From: a virus
IMG/VR virus record: IMGVR_UViG_3300007541_000122
Span: 1-29,854 of that record
Length of the DNA: 29,854 nucleotides
Strand: one strand, 5' to 3'
Part shown: piece after piece, positions 26,011 through 29,854 of the stretch
How positions within the stretch are numbered: position 1 is the first letter of the stretch
Layout of the letters: each line of letters starts with the position of its first letter
Position numbers and translations under genes: made by a program
Notes under the pieces: model-generated
Database searches by the model: none
Told to the model about the DNA's origin: nothing
What the model saw: only the letters and a program-made list of their open reading frames with translations

Positions 26011-27387
26011 ATGTTAAATCCATTTTTTCAGCAAGGTTCATCAGGTGAGCAAAATCTTGTTCAGGATTTAATTAATGAACAATTAAAAATATATGGCGTA
26101 GAAATTTATTACCTACCAAGAAAATATGTAACGTCCAAAACCATAATAAAAGAGGTAATTGAGTCTGAATTTGACAATGCATTTCCCATTGAAGCGTATG
26201 TAGATAGTTATGATGGATATAGCGGACTTGGAACTTTAATGTCAAAATTTGGCATTCAAGAATTAGATGATTTGACTCTTACAATATCCAAAGAAAGATT
26301 TGAGACTTACATTTCTCCTCTTATCAAAAATGCAACAGATATAAAACTATCAACAAGACCAAAAGAAGGCGACCTAATTTATTTTCCTTTAGGTGATAGA
26401 TTATTTGAAATTAAATATGTTGAACACGAAAAACCATTTTATCAACTACAAAAAAATTATGTCTATCAGTTAACATGCGAACTCTTTAGATATGAGGATG
26501 AACTGATTAATACCACCATAGAAGAAATTGACGATAATACGATAGACTCTGGATTTATACAGACTTTGACTATGGTAGGGGCTGCAGTTACTGCTACAGC
26601 AACTGCACAGATATTTAATGGTGGAGTAAGAAAAATAATATTGTCAAATAGAGGAAGCGGTTACAAGTCTGTTCCTACGGTAGCAATTTCATCTGCACCC
26701 AGTGGTGGTCTAACTGCTACAGGAATAGCAACAATGATATCCGGAATCATTGACTGTGAGGGGTTAGCATCTGATAGAATTCAGGGAGTTGAAATAACAA
26801 ATTCTGGATATGGTTACACAGTTGCACCTAGTGTTTCATTCATAGGTGGAGAGGGAAGTGGTGCAGAAGCGACCACAGAAATTGCTGATGGAATAGTTGG
26901 TATTATTACTATAACAAATGGTGGTTCTGGATATACAGGGTCGCCAATTGTTACTATAAGTTCTCCAGGAATAGGAACAACAGCAACTGCAACTGCTTAT
27001 ATCAACAGTTCTGGGTCAGTAACATCTATAAGAATAACCGATACCGGAGTCGGGTATACTTCAATTCCAACAGTAACTATAGGTTCGCCAATTGCAACTG
27101 GTATTGGAACATTTGCAGTTAATGAAGTTGTGACAGGATCTATTAGTGGAACCACTGCCATAGTGAACTCTTGGAACGCTGTGACGAATGAATTGAAAGT
27201 GTCCAAAATCAGTGGAAGTTTCACTTCTGGAGAAAATATTGTTGGTTCGGAAAGCGGTGCAAGTAGAAAGTTAAGAATAGTTGGAGAGTATAATACTACG
27301 GATCCATATGCACAAAATGACGTTATTGAAGAGGAAGCTGATCTAATTTTAGATTTTAGTGAAGTCAACCCATTCGGAACTCCATAA
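26011..27387 (+). CDS. 14: Neck protein gp14 with large inserted beta-repeat domain
   Basis: 458-aa homologue of T4 gp14 (256 aa), the second neck protein. The first 180 residues carry the family features: MLNPFFQQ, YGVEIYYLPRKYVTSKTI, AYVDSYDGYSGLGTLMSKFG and the E-G-D-L-I-Y-F-P strand with L-F-E-I-K-Y-V-E and P-F-Y-Q-L. The short acidic C-terminus (E-E-A-D-L-I-L-D-F-S-E-V-N-P-F) also fits. Between them (about 187-363) sits a block of at least four G-x-G-Y beta modules, and then a G-x-x-x-G-x-x-T-A-I-V element (about 364-425), none of which has a counterpart in T4 gp14. AGGAT lies about 8-12 nt before the ATG, one of the few Shine-Dalgarno-like sites in this window. Identification is firm. 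Confidence 0.93.
   Translation: MLNPFFQQGSSGEQNLVQDLINEQLKIYGVEIYYLPRKYVTSKTIIKEVIESEFDNAFPIEAYVDSYDGYSGLGTLMSKFGIQELDDLTLTISKERFETYISPLIKNATDIKLSTRPKEGDLIYFPLGDRLFEIKYVEHEKPFYQLQKNYVYQLTCELFRYEDELINTTIEEIDDNTIDSGFIQTLTMVGAAVTATATAQIFNGGVRKIILSNRGSGYKSVPTVAISSAPSGGLTATGIATMISGIIDCEGLASDRIQGVEITNSGYGYTVAPSVSFIGGEGSGAEATTEIADGIVGIITITNGGSGYTGSPIVTISSPGIGTTATATAYINSSGSVTSIRITDTGVGYTSIPTVTIGSPIATGIGTFAVNEVVTGSISGTTAIVNSWNAVTNELKVSKISGSFTSGENIVGSESGASRKLRIVGEYNTTDPYAQNDVIEEEADLILDFSEVNPFGTP
26570..27100 (+). repeat. G-x-G-Y beta-module array inside gp14
   Basis: Codes for a run of units of the form I-x-I-x-x-x-G-x-G-Y-x-x-x-P-x-V-x-I followed by G-A/T-x-A-T. Four tyrosine hallmarks are readable: NRGSGYKSVPTVAIS, NSGYGYTVAPSVSF, NGGSGYTGSPIVTIS and DTGVGYTSIPTVTIG. 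The units are diverged in DNA. They resemble modules in the gp7-like, 1498-aa, gp8 and 834-aa genes. Confidence 0.8.
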
Positions 27388-27390
27388 ATA
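27383..27390 (+). promoter_or_regulatory. Possible T4-type late promoter (CATAAATA) before gp15
   Basis: CATAAATA spans the gp14 stop codon and lies 33 nt before the gp15 ATG, in the largest gap of the window (36 nt). It differs from TATAAATA only at the first base. The spacing suits a late promoter with a short leader, though chance cannot be excluded. Confidence 0.4.
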
Positions 27391-27423
27391 CACAATATAT
27401 AAGAATAATTAATTCTCTTCAAA

Positions 27424-28437
27424 ATGTTTGAATACTTTTATCACGAGATATTAAGAAACACTGTTGTATCTTTTTGTACACTTTTCAATAATATTTCTAT
27501 AAAGCACAAAAATAACTCTGGAGATGTTGTAAGTGAACTAAAAGTTCCTCTTGCATATGGACCAACTCAGAAGTTTTTGGCAAGACTGGAACAATCTCCA
27601 GATTTGAACAAACCAGTTCAAATGACTCTTCCAAGAATGTCATTTGAATTTATTGGACTGAATTATGATCCACAGAGAAAAGTAACGTCAACTCAGACAT
27701 TTATAACATCTCCTACATCAGATAAGACTCAAGAGAAAAAGGCATACATGCCAGTTCCATATAATATGGAATTTGAGTTGAGTATAATGACAAAATTAAA
27801 TGATGATATGCTTCAAATTATTGAGCAGATACTTCCATATTTTCAACCTTCATATAATTTATCCGTTAATTTAATTAAAGAAATTGGAGAAAAGCGCGAT
27901 ATTCCTATTGTGCTTGGAGGTATTACAATGAGTGATGATTATGAAGGAGACTTTTCAACTAGAAGAGCATTAATTTATACACTAAGATTTACTGCAAAAA
28001 TATATCTATTTGGTCCGGTTTCTTCTGCATCTCAAGATATCATCAAAAAAGTTTCTGTTGGTTATATATCTGCATCTTCTGGTGGAGCAGATGCAAAATC
28101 TGGAGGAAGAGATTTACAATATTCAGTAGAACCAACTGCAACTAAGAATTATACTGGAGTAAACGTAACTACTTTATCTTCAGATAATGAAAAGACTGAT
28201 TCGTACATCAATGTCGATGACGCTTCATCTATTTTACCAAATACTTATATTGCAATTAATGAAGAGACAATATATGTAAAATCAAAAGCAGAAAATAAAT
28301 TATCAGTAACTAGAGGTGCAAATGGAACTGTAGCATCTTCTCATGTTGCAGGTTCTTCTGTTCTTGGAATAACTAGTCAAGATGATAACTTAATTGAAGT
28401 TGGAGATGATTTTGGATTTAGTGGTGGGTTTTCATGA
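27424..28437 (+). CDS. 15: Tail sheath stabiliser / tail completion protein gp15
   Basis: 337-aa homologue of T4 gp15 (272 aa), the hexameric ring that caps the finished tail tube and sheath and receives the head. Family features are M-F-x-Y-F-Y at the start, LFNNISIKHK, the LPRMSFEFIGLNYDPQRK segment and ELSIMTKLNDDMLQIIEQIL followed by P-Y-F-Q-P. R-D-I-P-I-V-L and F-S-T-R-R-A-L-I-Y-T-L-R-F complete the core. An additional C-terminal module (about 253-320), with I-A-I-N-E-E-T-I-Y-V ... S-V-T-R-G-A-N-G-T-V-A-S-S-H, is not part of T4 gp15 and recurs in other genes here. The TGA stop overlaps the gp16 ATG (ATGA). Confidence 0.94.
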   Translation: MFEYFYHEILRNTVVSFCTLFNNISIKHKNNSGDVVSELKVPLAYGPTQKFLARLEQSPDLNKPVQMTLPRMSFEFIGLNYDPQRKVTSTQTFITSPTSDKTQEKKAYMPVPYNMEFELSIMTKLNDDMLQIIEQILPYFQPSYNLSVNLIKEIGEKRDIPIVLGGITMSDDYEGDFSTRRALIYTLRFTAKIYLFGPVSSASQDIIKKVSVGYISASSGGADAKSGGRDLQYSVEPTATKNYTGVNVTTLSSDNEKTDSYINVDDASSILPNTYIAINEETIYVKSKAENKLSVTRGANGTVASSHVAGSSVLGITSQDDNLIEVGDDFGFSGGFS

Positions 28438-28874
28438 GAATGAGTAAAAAATACGAAAAACTAAATGAAGAGTTCAATATTTCGGATGATATCATAAAAC
28501 CAGAAATAGTAGAATCTACTTCTGAAATTAATAACGAAACAACATCATCAACGATAAAAGACATTAAAAAAGACTACGAATATACTAGAGGCAATTTATA
28601 CTCTTTAATAGAAAAGGGTCAAGAAGCTATTAATGGAATCCTGGAATTAGCTCAAGAAAGCGAAATGCCTAGAGCATATGAGGTTGCTGGTCAATTGATA
28701 AAAAATGTCGCAGATGCCACAGATAAATTGATGGACTTGCAGAAGAAGTTAAAAGAGGTTGAAGAAGAAAAATCTACAAAAGGTCCTACAAATGTTACAA
28801 ATGCACTATTTGTAGGGTCTACAGCAGAACTTGCAAAACTTCTAAAGAAACAATCCAACGATGAAAACATTTAG
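28434..28874 (+). CDS. 16: Small terminase subunit gp16
   Basis: 146-aa homologue of T4 gp16 (164 aa), the ring-forming DNA-recognition subunit of the packaging terminase. The central helices align with the T4 protein: KDYEYTRGNLYSLIEKGQEA, ILELAQESEMPRAYEVAGQL (T4 has the same S-P-R / M-P-R turn) and a helix ending LMDLQKKLKEVEEE. The C-terminal N-V-T-N-A-L-F-V-G-S-T-A-E-L matches N-I-Q-N-A-T-V-F-M-G-S-P-T-E-L in T4. The first ATG overlaps the gp15 stop; a second ATG at 28440 is an equally plausible start (removing M-R). The 3' end overlaps the next ORF by 14 nt. Identification is confident. Confidence 0.93.
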   Translation: MRMSKKYEKLNEEFNISDDIIKPEIVESTSEINNETTSSTIKDIKKDYEYTRGNLYSLIEKGQEAINGILELAQESEMPRAYEVAGQLIKNVADATDKLMDLQKKLKEVEEEKSTKGPTNVTNALFVGSTAELAKLLKKQSNDENI

Positions 28875-29016
28875 ACAGTTTAGAGAAGAGTGGAGTAATA
28901 AATATAAAAAGAGTATTGACTGCTCAAATCCAAAAGGTTTTTCTCAACGTGCTCATTGTGCAGCGAGAAGAAAAAGAGCAAAAGGCGAAGAAACTAAATC
29001 AAAACCAGTTGAATGA
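28861..29016 (+). CDS. Small basic protein of 51 aa with putative capsid-targeting N-terminus
   Basis: ORF from ATG at 28861, overlapping gp16 by 14 nt, to TGA at 29014-29016, which overlaps the following ATG (ATGA). The protein is strongly basic. Its N-terminus, MKTFRQFREEW, resembles the short capsid-targeting peptide on T4 internal head proteins (of the form M-K-T-Y-Q-E-F). A second motif, CSNPKGFSQRAHCAARRKR (about 21-39), with two Cys and a Lys/Arg cluster, is one I associate with small proteins of marine T4-like phages. A DNA-bound, head-packaged protein is plausible, but this is inference. The tight overlaps on both sides support real coding. Confidence 0.65.
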   Translation: MKTFRQFREEWSNKYKKSIDCSNPKGFSQRAHCAARRKRAKGEETKSKPVE

Positions 29017-29854
29017 AGAACCAAAAATTCTCACATAAAACACCACACCTAAAAGGTAAGCAGCATCAGTTAGATCCAAATTTGGATTTAAAACAGTCTG
29101 TTTATCATGCAACTGTTCAGTATGTTGATTGGGACAATGATGGTGATGTCGATGAATATGATAAGAAACCCAAATTAGTTCCTGATGAAAATCCGAATGC
29201 AGATTTTGCGACTACATCTAAAAAATTAATCGCAAAACAAAAGGGAGAATTGAAGCATACTAAAAGGGGTATAGCTTATGAGGATTTAAGAAATTGGTTT
29301 TCAAAATCACATCCAGAAGGGAATTGGAAAAGATATAATACAAAAGGAGAAGCAATTGGTCAATGTGCTCGTGAACCCGGAGAACCAAAACCAAAGTGCC
29401 TATCTAATGAAAAAGCAGCAAAAATGTCCAAAGATGAAATTGCTGCTGCCGTAAGGAGAAAGAGAGAAAAAGATCCAGTAGCAGATCGTTCGGGAAAAGG
29501 AGGAAAACCAAAAATGGTATCTAATAAAATTGAAGAGCAATCTGGAGAAGAAAGATATTGTCCTATGTGCAAAAAAAGAGAGCGCAGAATGGATTGCTCT
29601 TATGGACCTGCTATGTGGGACGCTGTGACTATTGGTGGAGTTTCTGAATCGAAGAAACCTCAACCTGATCATGAACATTCGATGGCAAGATCTGAACTTT
29701 CTACCATTGAGAAAGCAGTAAAACGTCTCAAATCTAAAATGAAAGGTGAAGGTAATATTGAAGCATGGGTACAATCAAAAATTACAAAAGCAGCAGATTA
29801 TATTGATTCGGCAGCAGATTACTTAGATAGTGGTGAACATAATGTTCAAGGATC
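29013..29854 (+). CDS. Modular basic protein, possibly head-packaged (3' partial)
   Basis: ORF starting at the ATGA overlap at 29013 and open to the window end (280 codons, no stop reached). Segments in order are as follows. Residues 1-26 are basic. An EF-hand-like loop DWDNDGDVDEYD lies near 39-50, with Asp at loop positions 1, 3, 5, 7, 9 and 12. A Lys-rich segment contains EDLRNWFSKSHPEGNWKRYN. A domain from QCAREPGEPKPKC to A-A-A-V-R-R-K-R-E-K-D-P resembles basic domains seen in marine viruses. A Cys pair YCPMC follows, with a further Cys at MDC. The C-terminal segment (DHEHSMARSELSTIEKAVKR, then NIEAWVQSKITKAADYIDSA) resembles a helical module common in marine T4-like phage proteins. The 51-aa gene and this one lie between gp16 and the expected gene 17. 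Function is unknown; the reverse-strand ORFs overlapping it are shadows. Confidence 0.72.
   Translation, partial: MKNQKFSHKTPHLKGKQHQLDPNLDLKQSVYHATVQYVDWDNDGDVDEYDKKPKLVPDENPNADFATTSKKLIAKQKGELKHTKRGIAYEDLRNWFSKSHPEGNWKRYNTKGEAIGQCAREPGEPKPKCLSNEKAAKMSKDEIAAAVRRKREKDPVADRSGKGGKPKMVSNKIEEQSGEERYCPMCKKRERRMDCSYGPAMWDAVTIGGVSESKKPQPDHEHSMARSELSTIEKAVKRLKSKMKGEGNIEAWVQSKITKAADYIDSAADYLDSGEHNVQG

Noticed and set aside
27402-27416. AGAAT...ATTCT inverted repeat before gp15 as a terminator.
   Set aside because: Only a five-base A/T-rich stem with no T-run after it; too weak to call.
28897-28904. AATAAATA as a late promoter.
   Set aside because: It lies inside the 51-aa coding region, too far from the next start to be convincing, and shows the octamer arises by chance here.
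29360-29774. Two long reverse-strand open frames near the right end (70 and 124 codons).
   Set aside because: They are shadows of the + strand 280-codon ORF that starts at 29013 and runs off the window. Their composition (Phe, Ser, Arg, His) is that of an antisense frame.

Overview
This window is most likely a piece of the late structural region of a marine T4-like myovirus. The best fit is a cyanophage of the Kyanoviridae kind or a close relative infecting low-GC marine bacteria. The evidence is the T4 gene order 25-6-7-8-...-13-14-15-16, family-specific motifs in each of those products, and very AT-rich DNA. Further support comes from marine-cyanophage hallmarks: a giant YHYH-domain baseplate protein, a DUF4815-type protein, and glycine/tyrosine-rich beta-repeat modules. 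All genes lie on the + strand and are packed end to end, with many 1-14 nt overlaps. The largest gap is 36 nt, so no stretch over 300 bases lacks a gene. I saw no tRNA, rRNA, CRISPR or insertion sequence.

Layout. Positions 1-2247 hold the 3' part of gp25 and complete gp6, both baseplate wedge proteins. Positions 2251-14417 hold two giant structural proteins in the T4 gene 7 slot. The first (2553 aa) carries, near its N-terminus, the region that in T4 gp7 lies near the C-terminus, followed by a long repeat-rich extension with a YHYH domain. The second (1498 aa) is an unassigned virion protein. Positions 14449-15990 are gp8. Positions 16000-24775 occupy the slot of T4 genes 9-12 and are the most unusual part. 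A DUF4815-type protein here has a Pro/Gly-rich tail ending in the start of an S74 self-cleaving chaperone domain. The rest of that chaperone lies in a separate overlapping ORF, followed by a SET-domain protein. An 834-aa protein then begins with a motif I would expect inside the same polypeptide as the DUF4815 part. The simplest reading is that one ancestral gene was split by a chaperone/SET cassette.

Positions 24777-25155 hold two small helical proteins, one of 54 aa. Positions 25157-28437 are the neck and tail-completion genes 13, 14 and 15. Positions 28434-28874 are gp16, the small terminase. After it come a 51-aa basic protein and a 280-aa ORF that runs off the window. Both sit where gene 17 would be expected next and may be head-packaged.

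How it works together. gp25, gp6, gp7-like and gp8 build the baseplate wedge. The DUF4815, S74 and 834-aa products are probably peripheral baseplate or fibre parts. gp13 and gp14 form the neck, gp15 caps the tail tube and sheath, and gp16 helps select DNA for packaging. Two beta modules recur in five and four of these genes respectively, which suggests module shuffling within the virion gene set. Family calls rest on remembered family sequences and visible motifs, with no database search.
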